The notes under the pieces: generated by a model | Told to the model about the DNA's origin: nothing | The model's database searches: none | What the model saw: only the letters and a program-made list of their open reading frames with translations | Shown here: piece by piece, positions 23,763 to 32,442 of the stretch | How positions within the stretch are numbered: the first letter of the stretch is position 1 | Layout: the number at the start of each line of letters is the position of its first letter | NCBI GenBank assembly: GCA_021414005.1 | Contig: JAIOPH010000035.1 | Span: forward strand, 97,419-161,418 | Direction: 5' to 3' | Length of the DNA stretch: 64,000 nucleotides | From: Chthoniobacter sp. | GTDB lineage: Bacteria > Verrucomicrobiota > Verrucomicrobiia > Chthoniobacterales > Chthoniobacteraceae | Made by a program: the position numbers and the translations under genes

Positions 23763-26098
23763 GCGCCGCCGCTCCCAAAGCCCGCGCCGGCCTCGCGACG
23801 TGCATCCACTGCGGCACCGGCTTTCACCCCACCTCGCAACTCGCCGACTACTGCTGCCGCGGCTGCCAGTTCGTCCACGCGCTCATCACGCAGAACGGTC
23901 TCGGGCAATTCTACGACCTGCAAGAAGGCGGTGTGCAGCCGGTGAAATCGCTCGTCTTTCAAAAGCGCGACTACCTCTGGCTCGACGAACTCGCCCGCCT
24001 CGCCGAAGCCAGCGCCAGCGACACGCCCACGCTCGTCCTCGATCTCCAGGGTGTCTCCTGCATCGGCTGCGTCTGGCTCATCGAGAAACTCTTCACGCGC
24101 CTCCCCGGCGCGCTCGCCATCACGCTCGATCCCACCCTCGGCCGCCTCGAACTCCGCTGGCGGCGCGGCGCCTTCGAAGTCTCCGCATTTGCCCGCGAGC
24201 TGCAATCCTTCGGCTACCTCGTCGGCCCGCCCGGCCCCGAGCCGCGCGCCGCCAGCCGCGGGCTCATCGTGCGCCTCGGCATCTGCGCCGCGCTCGCCAT
24301 GAACGCGATGCTTTTCACCCTGCCCGGCTACCTCGGCATGGAGCGTTCGTTCCAGTTCACGCAGCTTTTCGAGCGCATCACCCTCGTGGTCGGCACGCTC
24401 AGCCTGCTCATCGGCGGCAGCTACTTTTTCACCCGCACCTGGCACAGCCTGCGCAACCGCGTCCTCCACATCGACCTGCCAATTTCCCTCGGCCTGCTCG
24501 CCGCGTACTCCGCATCCGTTTTTGCGTGGGTCCGCGGCGCGCATGGGTTCGTCTATTTCGATTTCGTCTCGATCTTCGTCTTCCTCATGCTCGTCGGCCG
24601 CTGGCTTCAGCAAAAGGCCGTCGAGCGCAACCGCGGCCAGCTTCTCGCCGCGCAGGCCGATCCCGCGCCCGTCGCGCTCGTCGGTTCGGGCGGAAAGAAA
24701 CCCGTCGCCGAACTCGCGCCCGGCACCGCTTACATCGTCGCGCCCGGCCAGCCGATTCCCGTCCGCTCGCGGCTCCTCTCCGGCGGCGCCACGCTCGGCC
24801 TCGAATGGATCAACGGCGAGTCCGACGCCCTCACCGCGCGCGCCGGCCGCGTCGTCCCGTCCGGCGCGATCCACTACGGCCAGGAGCCCATCGAACTCGA
24901 AGCCCTCGAACCCTGGGCCGACTCGATGCTCGCCCGCCTGCTCCGCGCCGCGCCCGTCGCCACGCATCGCAACCGCGCCGTCGAGCGCTTCATCCGCGGC
25001 TACATTTTCGCTGTCCTCGCCATCGGCGTCGTCGGTTTTGCCGCGTGGTGGTGGGCCACCGGCGACCTCCTCGCCGCGCTCCCCGTGCTCGTCTCCGTGC
25101 TCGTCGTTTCGTGTCCGTGCGCCAGCGGCGTCGCGCTCCCGCTGGCCGATGACCTCGCCGTCTCCGCGCTGCGCCGCGCGGGCGTTTTCATCCGCGAAGG
25201 CAACCTCTGGCCGCGCCTCGAACGCGTCCGCAAAATCCTCTTCGACAAAACCGGCACGCTCACCCTCGAAACCACCGCGCTCCTCAATCCCGACGCCCTC
25301 GCCGCGCTCCCGCCGTCCGATCAATCCGTCCTCCTCGCGATGGTCTGGGACAGCCTCCATCCCGTGAGCTGCGCCCTCCGCGAGTCCCTCCTCGCCGCCG
25401 GCATCAAACCCGCGCAGACGCCGCCCATCGACGAGTGCATCGGCTTCGGCCTCGAGGTGAAACACGCCGGCGCGCACTACCGCCTCGGCCGCACCGGCTG
25501 GGCCGCCGACGCTGCCGGCGACTGCATCTTCGCCCGCGACACCGCCCCGCTCGCCGCGTTCCGTTTCGGCGAAGAAGTCCGCGCCGGAGCCGTCGAAGAA
25601 GTCGCGAGTCTGCGCGCGCGGGGTTGCGACGTTTTCATCCTCAGCGGCGACCGCCGCGCCAAAGTCGAGAGCATGGCCCGCCAGCTCCACCTCCCAGAAG
25701 GCTGCTGCCGCGCCGAGATGACGCCCGACGAAAAAGCCGACTGGGTCCGCCAGCTCGACGCCCGCGACACCCTCTTCATCGGCGACGGTGCGAATGACAG
25801 CCTCGCCTTCAACGCCGCCCACTGCACCGGCACGCCCGCCATCGACCGCGGCCTGCTCGAACACAAAGCCGACTTCTACTTCCTCGGCCGCGGCCTCGAC
25901 GGCGTTCGCCGCCTCCTCGACGCCACCACCGCCCGCCGCCGCACCATCCGCCGCGTCCTCACCTTCACCATCACCTACAACGTCGCCGCCATCGCCCTCT
26001 CCCTCGCCGGCCACATGAACCCGCTCGCCGCCGCCATCCTCATGCCCGCGAGTTCCCTGGTCTCACTGGCCATCGTCTTTGCCAGCCAGCGGCGCTAA
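23759..26098 (+). CDS. ccoI: CcoI copper-transporting P1B-type ATPase
   Basis: 779 residues from the ATG at 23759. An N-terminal Cys-rich domain (C15xxC18, C32C33xxC36: YCCRGCQFVHAL) typical of CcoI is followed by a metal-binding domain with CIGC at 101-104 and eight membrane helices. The ATPase motifs are INGES (351-355, actuator), CPC at 452-454, DKTGT at 496-500, SLHP at 532-535 and GDGAND at 675-680. It exports Cu(I) to the periplasm for insertion in CcoN. Last gene of the cbb3 locus; SafE overlap indicates coupling. Confidence 0.95.
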   Translation: MSAAAPKARAGLATCIHCGTGFHPTSQLADYCCRGCQFVHALITQNGLGQFYDLQEGGVQPVKSLVFQKRDYLWLDELARLAEASASDTPTLVLDLQGVSCIGCVWLIEKLFTRLPGALAITLDPTLGRLELRWRRGAFEVSAFARELQSFGYLVGPPGPEPRAASRGLIVRLGICAALAMNAMLFTLPGYLGMERSFQFTQLFERITLVVGTLSLLIGGSYFFTRTWHSLRNRVLHIDLPISLGLLAAYSASVFAWVRGAHGFVYFDFVSIFVFLMLVGRWLQQKAVERNRGQLLAAQADPAPVALVGSGGKKPVAELAPGTAYIVAPGQPIPVRSRLLSGGATLGLEWINGESDALTARAGRVVPSGAIHYGQEPIELEALEPWADSMLARLLRAAPVATHRNRAVERFIRGYIFAVLAIGVVGFAAWWWATGDLLAALPVLVSVLVVSCPCASGVALPLADDLAVSALRRAGVFIREGNLWPRLERVRKILFDKTGTLTLETTALLNPDALAALPPSDQSVLLAMVWDSLHPVSCALRESLLAAGIKPAQTPPIDECIGFGLEVKHAGAHYRLGRTGWAADAAGDCIFARDTAPLAAFRFGEEVRAGAVEEVASLRARGCDVFILSGDRRAKVESMARQLHLPEGCCRAEMTPDEKADWVRQLDARDTLFIGDGANDSLAFNAAHCTGTPAIDRGLLEHKADFYFLGRGLDGVRRLLDATTARRRTIRRVLTFTITYNVAAIALSLAGHMNPLAAAILMPASSLVSLAIVFASQRR

Positions 26099-26168
26099 GT
26101 GCCGGGTGAGTCGGAGCGGCCTACTCCTTCCGCTAGCGTCTTATGCGAAGCGGAGTCGTCCAAAGGAA

Positions 26169-27551
26169 TTAAAGAGGCATTTTGGCCAAGGCTTGCTGCG
26201 CGAGTTTACGAGCCGTCGGCTGCGTGCCGCGCGGGTCGCTGGCGGCGGTGAAATCCGCGCGTGCCTCCGCGGGATGGCCGAGGCGGAGGTGGGCGCGACC
26301 CCGGTTGTAGAGGACGTAGGCGTCGTCCGGCGCGAGGGTGTGCGCGGCGTCGAACGCCTTCACGGATTCGCTGGCGCGGTCTAGCAGGAGCAGCGCGTCG
26401 CCGCGGCGGTTGTGCGCCTTGGCGGTGAGCGGCGCGGTGCTCGCGTGCGTGGGCGGCAGGCATTCCGGGATGGCGCGAAGCAGCATTTCGCATGTCGCGA
26501 CGGCGGCCACGATTTTCGGCGACGGCGTGGTCGCGGCGCGCAGATCTTCCTTCACGGCGTCGAGCAGTGCGGCGAGCGGTTCGGCGGCGAAATCACCGGC
26601 ACCCTGGCTGCGGGCCATCGCTCCGAGTGCAGTCACGCACTCGACCGCCTTGCCCGAGGCCGCGAGTTTCTGGATCTGCCGCAAGCTGGGCACCGCGACC
26701 GGTTCGGCTTTCATCACCACGGGCTCTGGCGGAGGCGGTGCCGCGGCGGCTGGCGGTCCGGCGAGAAAAATGTCTTCGCCCACGAGCCGTGAGTATTCCG
26801 CCGGAAGCTGCCCGCCCGCCGACCGCTCCAGCACGCCCGCGCGGGTGCGCTTGAAGACTTGCTCAATGGTCAGCCCCGGTGTGCGCAGGTTTTTCAAAAG
26901 CTCCTCGGTGTAGAGACCGTTGGGACCGTCGCCGTCGAAGGCGGTCTGCCCCACGTCGGCGGCGAACGCGATTAGCGAACCGGCGGGCGGCTTCATCTCG
27001 ACCAGTCCGCCGCGGTTCGTTACCCCGCGCGTCCTTTCCGCCGCCGCCAGCGCCGTGGTGCGGCAGGCGTCCAGGATGAGCAGATTGCAGCGGGCACCGG
27101 CGGACTTCATTTCCGTCGCCGCCTGCTCCACGTTGAAAAGGTGGGTTTCCGCCAGCATCCGCAGCGTGGCCTGATCCGCGCCGTCCGGGTGGTAGTCGGA
27201 TTTGATGGGAATGAGGTAGTTCGCCCCCGCGACCGAGATGCCGTGGCCGGCAAAATAAAACACGCCCACCTCGGCGTCGGCCAGCGTCGTGCGAAAGGCG
27301 AGCACCGCACGCAGAAGCTGGTCGCGCGTGACATCGCGCTTTTCGATCACCGCGAAGCCGAGCCCGCGCAACGTCTTCGCCACGGCGGCGGCATCGTGCC
27401 CGGAATTGCGCAGCGCTCCGACCGCCGACTCATAGCGGGCGTTGCCGATCACCAGGGCCGTGCGCGTCTCTGCCGCCGGGGCCGACCACCCGACTGCGGC
27501 GAACAGCAGCCACGCCGAACAGACGAAGAAAAGGTGAATGCGGAAAGTCAT
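26169..27551 (-). CDS. Secreted caspase-like (peptidase C14) protein with TPR region
   Basis: 460 residues from the ATG at 27551, with a signal peptide (MTFRIHLFFVCSAWLLFAAV). The caspase p20 fold begins RTALVIGNARYE. The catalytic His103 is in YFAGHGISV and Cys163 in LILDACRTT, so the dyad is intact. A Pro/Ala linker (about 285-300) leads to a helical C-terminal part with tetratricopeptide repeats (AHNRRGDALLLLDRASESVK and DDAYVLYNRGRAHLRLGHPA). Exported bacterial caspase-like proteins usually cut after Arg or Lys; target unknown. It is divergent from the NlpC/P60-like lipoprotein across 99 bases. Confidence 0.9.
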   Translation of the reverse strand: MTFRIHLFFVCSAWLLFAAVGWSAPAAETRTALVIGNARYESAVGALRNSGHDAAAVAKTLRGLGFAVIEKRDVTRDQLLRAVLAFRTTLADAEVGVFYFAGHGISVAGANYLIPIKSDYHPDGADQATLRMLAETHLFNVEQAATEMKSAGARCNLLILDACRTTALAAAERTRGVTNRGGLVEMKPPAGSLIAFAADVGQTAFDGDGPNGLYTEELLKNLRTPGLTIEQVFKRTRAGVLERSAGGQLPAEYSRLVGEDIFLAGPPAAAAPPPPEPVVMKAEPVAVPSLRQIQKLAASGKAVECVTALGAMARSQGAGDFAAEPLAALLDAVKEDLRAATTPSPKIVAAVATCEMLLRAIPECLPPTHASTAPLTAKAHNRRGDALLLLDRASESVKAFDAAHTLAPDDAYVLYNRGRAHLRLGHPAEARADFTAASDPRGTQPTARKLAQQALAKMPL

Positions 27552-27650
27552 TTGGGAGGGCGGGTGGGCGTTGATTCGGCTTCGCCTGCGACGGCGCGGC
27601 TCATTATGAAATCCGCTGGCTTGGCGGCAAGCGCCAACGCCATTCCTGCC

Positions 27651-28469
27651 ATGCGTTTTACTTCCATCATTTTCGCTCTTGCCGCCGTCGGATTTTCCGC
27701 CGGATGCAGCACCTTTGTCAGAAACAGGGCGGGCGATGCGACGGCTCCCTCGCAGGTCACGCCGAGCGAGGCGCTCGCCATCGCGCAGCGCTACGCGGAG
27801 CATCCATGGCGGCCGTTTGCACGGAACATTCTGCATGGCGTGGATGCCGCCGGGGTTGCCGTCCACACGCCGGACATCGGCCATCGCACCCCGCCGGAGC
27901 GGCCCGGCTGGTGGCTTCCGGGCGAGGTGAATCGGGGCGTTCCGTACAAATGGGGCGGCTTCGATGCGCTGGCGGATTTTGACCGCGCGATTGATGGCGG
28001 CTTCGCCGCCGGCGATGTCTCCACGGCCGCCAAGCGACGCGCCGACAACGCCGCCGTGAGCGCGGGTGCCGCCGGGGTGGATTGCTCGGGCTTTGTCTCG
28101 CGCTGCCTGAAACTGCCGAGCGGGCACGACACCACACAGCTTCCGGGCGTGTGCCGTCCGCTCGCGAGCGGTGGGGAACTGCGCCCCGGCGACCTGCTGA
28201 ATATTCCGCACGGGCATGTCCTCCTTTGCGCCGGATGGGCGCGGCCCGACCGCTCGTGGGTTTACTTTTACGACACCGGCAGCGCGCCGAACTACTGGAA
28301 GCCCGGTCTCAAGGAAGCCCCGCTCGCCGCCCTGCTCGCGCTCGGCTACCAGCCGCTGCGCTACCTCGGCATGGCGCACGAGCCTTCCACCTCCGGCAAG
28401 GAAGTCATCACCCGCGCCATCCGCGCGCGGGCTGCCGTGGTGCCCGAGCCGGTGGTCGGTGAGAGGTAG
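27651..28469 (+). CDS. NlpC/P60-like lipoprotein
   Basis: 272 residues from the ATG at 27651; the signal sequence MRFTSIIFALAAVGFSAGC ends in a lipobox with Cys19. An ATG 15 codons upstream is in frame but would spoil the signal. The catalytic Cys145 is in GVDCSGFVSRCL and the His in IPHGHVLLC, followed by YDTGSAPNYW. The spacing matches NlpC/P60-type cysteine peptidases or amidases that act on peptidoglycan peptides. A segment before the catalytic domain (60-130) has no clear match. It would sit on a membrane face and is divergent from the caspase-like gene. Confidence 0.8.
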   Translation: MRFTSIIFALAAVGFSAGCSTFVRNRAGDATAPSQVTPSEALAIAQRYAEHPWRPFARNILHGVDAAGVAVHTPDIGHRTPPERPGWWLPGEVNRGVPYKWGGFDALADFDRAIDGGFAAGDVSTAAKRRADNAAVSAGAAGVDCSGFVSRCLKLPSGHDTTQLPGVCRPLASGGELRPGDLLNIPHGHVLLCAGWARPDRSWVYFYDTGSAPNYWKPGLKEAPLAALLALGYQPLRYLGMAHEPSTSGKEVITRAIRARAAVVPEPVVGER

Positions 28470-28533
28470 CCGGCGGAGCGGCCCAAGGTTTTCCGACCGT
28501 CCCGGTTAGTGCTGGTGTCGCCCGCTTTTCGCC

Positions 28534-29208
28534 ATGCCTCATTTTTTCAAGACCTCCCGCCGCCACCGCGGCTTCACGCTCATGGAACTGCTCGTGGTCA
28601 TCAGCATCATCGCGGTGCTGGCCGCGATCTTGATGCCCGTCTTTGGCAAAATGAAGCGGCATGCGAATCAAACCGCCGGGCTGAGCAACATGCGCCAGGT
28701 GGCTGCGGCGATGCTCAGCTACGCCAGCGAGCACGACTACGAATTGCCGGGGCGCGAGAGCGGTGCCTCGGGGCAGGACCGCTGGCCGAAACTCATTGGT
28801 CAATATGTGCAGGACACCCGGATTTTCGCTGCGCCCGGCGACCCGCAAAATTTCCTCGTCCGCAATGCCGACCCGCTCAGCAGTTCACGGAACAACACGA
28901 GTTTCATCATGAACGGTTTCAACGATCTCGGCATGCTTACGCAAAAGAGCATGGCCGTGCGCATCAGTTCGATCGAAACACCAGTCTCCACGCTGCTGCT
29001 CGGTACGCCGAAAGCCGGGAGCACGCATTTCTTCATGGATTTCCTCGAGCCGCCGCACGGCAACAACAAGGACGTGCTCAACCTCAAAGCCTACGACGAT
29101 GGCTCCAACTACGTCTTCGTCGATGGCTCCGCCCGTTTCATCCGCGAAGCCGACTACCGCGACGCGCTCTGGCTGGTGGATAAGACTTACGTGATTCCCA
29201 ATTTATGA
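28534..29208 (+). CDS. Type IV pilin-like/pseudopilin with H-X9-DG-type C-terminus
   Basis: 224 residues. A short basic leader ends at the prepilin peptidase site RGFTLMELLVVISIIAVLAA (Gly before Phe, Glu at +5), followed by one N-terminal helix. The rest is a globular head with conserved small-residue turns (SNMRQVAAAMLSYASEHD) and ends with YVFVDGSARFIREADY, a typical planctomycete/verrucomicrobial pseudopilin end. These proteins are numerous in such genomes and of unclear role, probably in type II-like export or surface fibres. It converges with the polysaccharide operon, 14 bases apart. Confidence 0.88.
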   Translation: MPHFFKTSRRHRGFTLMELLVVISIIAVLAAILMPVFGKMKRHANQTAGLSNMRQVAAAMLSYASEHDYELPGRESGASGQDRWPKLIGQYVQDTRIFAAPGDPQNFLVRNADPLSSSRNNTSFIMNGFNDLGMLTQKSMAVRISSIETPVSTLLLGTPKAGSTHFFMDFLEPPHGNNKDVLNLKAYDDGSNYVFVDGSARFIREADYRDALWLVDKTYVIPNL

Positions 29209-29222
29209 GCTGCGGCGCGAAA

Positions 29223-30236
29223 TCACTGCGCGAGTGATCGGTAAAATGTGAGGTAACGCCCGGCGAGCGCGTCCCAGTGGAAGCGGGTGTGAGCCCAGTC
29301 GGCGAGGCCGCGGCGGGCTTCGGACGTCGGTCGGTCGCGGGAAAAAAAGAGCGCGAGTTGGCGGCGGATGGCGTCGGTGCGCGGGGCGCAGATGAAACCG
29401 CGATCGGCGGCCAGTTCCTCGGCCCAGGGGGTTTCGGTGGTGGTGAGGGCCGGCGTGCCGACCTGGCAGGCTTCAAGAACGGCGAGGCCGAAATTTTCGG
29501 AGTGCGTGGGCAGGCAGAAGAGGTCGGCACCCTGGAAATACTTCCACCGCGCGTCGCCCCAGACCGGGCCGATCCAGTCGAGGCGCGGCAGTGTGGCGGC
29601 GTGCTCTTGCGCGAAGCGCAGCAACTCGGCGACGTAGGCGGGCGCGCCATCGCCGACGATGACGAGCCGCGCGGGCGCGGAGAGGTTCAGCGTGGTGAGC
29701 GCGCGAAGCAGGAGATCGAGTCCCTTTTTTACATGGATGCGCGAGAGAAAGAGCAGCACGCGTTCGTCATCGGCCCAACCGAGTTCGGCGCGGGCGCGAT
29801 GATAGTCTGGTTGCGTGTCGCCGGTGAGGCCGAGCGGGAGCGTCTCGATGCGCTGCCCCGGCAGGAAGCCGCGCAGGCGTCCGGCTTCCGGCGCGGCGGT
29901 GGCGAGCAGGGCGTGGGCGCGGGCGAGGTGGCGCTTTTCCACGAGGTGGAAGTAGGGCCATTTCTTCCAGCGTTTGTGCCGCCAGGCCCACGGCTCCAGC
30001 ATGCCGTGGGGCGAGACAACGGCGCGGATGCCCCGCGCCCGGCATTCCCGGGAGAGAAGGGCGTGCGGCCTTTGCCAGAGCCCGTGGAAATGCGCCACGC
30101 AGTCTTCGCCGCGGTCCGGCAATTCTTCGCCGACGCTGACGCCGTGCCTCTCCAGCGCAACCCGCAGGCCGGTGATCGCGGCGTCAAGACCGCCGACACG
30201 CTGCTCGGGCGGAGGGACAAAAAAGACGACCTTCAC
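29223..30236 (-). CDS. Glycosyltransferase family 4, last gene of the polysaccharide operon
   Basis: 337 residues, GT-B fold. It starts MKVVFFVPPPEQRVGGLDAA; the C-terminal domain has LLFLSRIHVKKGLDLLLRAL and the donor motif HSENFGLAVLEACQ (E-x7-E pattern with Asn). It overlaps the preceding glycosyltransferase gene by ATGA. Acceptor and sugar are unknown; it should add one residue to the surface glycan. Confidence 0.87.
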   Translation of the reverse strand: MKVVFFVPPPEQRVGGLDAAITGLRVALERHGVSVGEELPDRGEDCVAHFHGLWQRPHALLSRECRARGIRAVVSPHGMLEPWAWRHKRWKKWPYFHLVEKRHLARAHALLATAAPEAGRLRGFLPGQRIETLPLGLTGDTQPDYHRARAELGWADDERVLLFLSRIHVKKGLDLLLRALTTLNLSAPARLVIVGDGAPAYVAELLRFAQEHAATLPRLDWIGPVWGDARWKYFQGADLFCLPTHSENFGLAVLEACQVGTPALTTTETPWAEELAADRGFICAPRTDAIRRQLALFFSRDRPTSEARRGLADWAHTRFHWDALAGRYLTFYRSLAQ

Positions 30237-31387
30237 GGGTGTGTGGCGAGCGTCTCGCGGTAGAGCGCCTCGTAGCTCGCGGCCATTTTTTCAAAAGAAA
30301 AGGACTTCTCGGCCAGCGCCCGCGCCGCCGCGCCGAGCGCGCGGAGAGAAGCGGGATCGCCGAGCGGCGCGAGCCAGGCGTCGTCGTCGCCAATGGCGAT
30401 GGAGTTTGTGGGCGTCATGAACGGCATCTCGCCGAGCAGGTTCGCGGTGATGGAGCAGGGCAGTGCCGCGGACATGGCTTCGAGGATGGCGAGCGGTAGT
30501 CCCTCGAATTCCGCGACGTGCAGAAAGACATCCGCGGCGAGCAGGAGCGACTGCACGTCATTGTGCCACGGCAGCCGGCGCACCGCCCCGCCGAGTCCGT
30601 GGGCTGCGACTTGTGCGTCCCACTCCGCGCTGAGTGCGCCGTCGCCGACCCACAGGAATTTCGCGCCGGGCCGCTCGCGGAGGATCTGTCGCGCTTTTTC
30701 GAGAAAGATGAGCGGGCGCTTCTGCGGCACCATCCGGCCAACGGCAATGAAAAGCTGGTCGTCGGTGCCGAAGCCGAGTTCCGCACGCTTGGTGGCCCGG
30801 ACCGCACTGCGCCGAGAGAGATCGAAAAGCGGCACGCCATTCGGGATCATGCGGATGCGCGGACTCGGGCCGAGGAAGTCCGTGAGATCGCGCTCCCGGT
30901 TTTCCAGCACCGTGACGAGCAAGCCGGGGTAATGGCGGAGCGCGCGGCGCGAGACGAAATCGCGCGCGGCGGCGAGGCGCGCGCGCAAATACCGCGCGCT
31001 CTGCGTGAGGTGCAGGGTGCAAAGGTGAGGCAGCCCGGTGTGCTGCGCTGCGCGCAGGAGATCGAGGCCGTCTTCGAGGTTCTGCTTGTTGATGTGGATG
31101 ACCTCCGGCTCGGCCTCGCGCCATACGCGCGCGACGCGCCGCGCCGTGCCGAAGCCGAGGTGGCTGGTGATCGAGCGTCCGCGCTGGTCGTAGGTGTTTT
31201 CGTAGTCTGAGCGGACCACCTGGCCGAAGCCGGAAAAGGTGTTGGCGAGTTCGTCCATACGCGCGTGCGTGGACGCCCAAAGCGTGACGGCGTGGCCGCG
31301 CTGCGCGAGCGCGCGGCCGAGATAGACGAGGTAAAGTTCGCCGCCGCCGCGCGAACCCGAACTGCTGCTGGCGAGGAGGATTTTCAT
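30233..31387 (-). CDS. Glycosyltransferase family 4
   Basis: 384 residues from the ATG at 31387 (MKILLASSSSGSRGGGELYL, with the Gly-rich acceptor loop). The C-terminal domain holds FIAVGRMVPQKRPLIFL and the EFEGLPLAILEAMSA donor motif. ATGA overlaps on both sides (30233-30236 and 31384-31387) place it firmly in the polysaccharide operon. Specificity cannot be read from sequence. Confidence 0.87.
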   Translation of the reverse strand: MKILLASSSSGSRGGGELYLVYLGRALAQRGHAVTLWASTHARMDELANTFSGFGQVVRSDYENTYDQRGRSITSHLGFGTARRVARVWREAEPEVIHINKQNLEDGLDLLRAAQHTGLPHLCTLHLTQSARYLRARLAAARDFVSRRALRHYPGLLVTVLENRERDLTDFLGPSPRIRMIPNGVPLFDLSRRSAVRATKRAELGFGTDDQLFIAVGRMVPQKRPLIFLEKARQILRERPGAKFLWVGDGALSAEWDAQVAAHGLGGAVRRLPWHNDVQSLLLAADVFLHVAEFEGLPLAILEAMSAALPCSITANLLGEMPFMTPTNSIAIGDDDAWLAPLGDPASLRALGAAARALAEKSFSFEKMAASYEALYRETLATHP

Positions 31388-32442
31388 TTCGCGAGGACGG
31401 TTTGCAGCGCTTCCACCCATTTCGCCGCGCCGGCTTCCGGTGTCCACTCGTGCGCTTTTCGCCGCGATGCGGCGCCCCACTTTTTCACGAGCTCTGGTTC
31501 GCGGACAAAACGCGCCATTTGCTCCGCGAGCGCCGACGCATCGTCCGCGCGAAACCTTAGTCCGTTCACACCGTCCTCCACGAGATCATAGCCGGCCCCG
31601 ACCATGTCAGAGCACAGCACCGGCAGCCCCGCGCCGAGCGCCTGGTTCACGACCACGCCCCAGCCGTCGTAGCGGCTCGGCAGGACGAAGACGTCGGCCT
31701 GCGCGAAAAAGCGCGGCAGCTCCTCCGGTGCCTGAAAGCCGGCGTAAGTGATGCGGGCGCGCACTGCCGCCGGCAGCTGCGCGAGTAGCGCGGGCAGTTC
31801 CGCCTCGCGCCCGACGAGCAGCAGGCGCGCCGTCGCGCCGAGCCGATCGAACGCCGCCAGGAGCACGTCCACGCCTTTGCGCGCGATCATCTGGCCGCAG
31901 AAAAAAAAGACTGTCTCGCCATCGCCGCGCACCCGCCGCGGGGCCGTGAGGAAGGCCGTGAGATCGCAGTGGTAGGGTATGCGAAACATCCGGGGTTCGG
32001 GAAAGCGTTCGTGGTAGTCGCGCTCGGCGAACGAGCCGATCGCCGCGATGCCCGCCGCCGAGTGCAACGGCGCGGTCAGCAGCGCATGCAGCGCCCCGCC
32101 GCGCCCCAGCCGCTCGCCCCAGAAAATCCACCGCCGCCCGCGCAGACTCGTCCGCATCATCCATTGGCCGGTCAGCGACATCAGCGTGTTCATCACCACC
32201 ACATCGTAATCGCGCACTCGGGGCAGCGGCCAGTTCACGTGACAGCGCGCCGCGCCGAGCGGCAGCCAGGTGCCGCGCAGGATTTGCTCGAAAGGCGCGA
32301 GCGCCTTCTCCGGCCACGGCGAATCCGGCGCGGCGGCTTCGAGGTAAAAGACACTCAGCTCCACTTCGGGGCGCACCGCGAGCGCACGGAAAAGATCGCG
32401 CTGATACGGCGACGGAACGACCGAGATGAAGGCCACTTTCAT
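31384..32442 (-). CDS. Glycosyltransferase family 4
   Basis: 352 residues. It opens MKVAFISVVPSPYQRDLFRA, the N-terminal pattern of GT4 enzymes that act late on the glycan. The second domain has FFFCGQMIARKGVDVLLAAF and SRYDGWGVVVNQALGAG, where the usual first Glu is Asp (D-G-W-G), a change seen in some GT4 subfamilies. ATGA overlaps link it to the Wzy-like gene before and the GT after. Confidence 0.86.
   Translation of the reverse strand: MKVAFISVVPSPYQRDLFRALAVRPEVELSVFYLEAAAPDSPWPEKALAPFEQILRGTWLPLGAARCHVNWPLPRVRDYDVVVMNTLMSLTGQWMMRTSLRGRRWIFWGERLGRGGALHALLTAPLHSAAGIAAIGSFAERDYHERFPEPRMFRIPYHCDLTAFLTAPRRVRGDGETVFFFCGQMIARKGVDVLLAAFDRLGATARLLLVGREAELPALLAQLPAAVRARITYAGFQAPEELPRFFAQADVFVLPSRYDGWGVVVNQALGAGLPVLCSDMVGAGYDLVEDGVNGLRFRADDASALAEQMARFVREPELVKKWGAASRRKAHEWTPEAGAAKWVEALQTVLAK

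Noticed and set aside
23501..26014. Long minus-strand open frame opposite ccoI
   Set aside because: Gly/Glu/Ala-rich shadow of the CcoI gene with no recognisable motif or start context.
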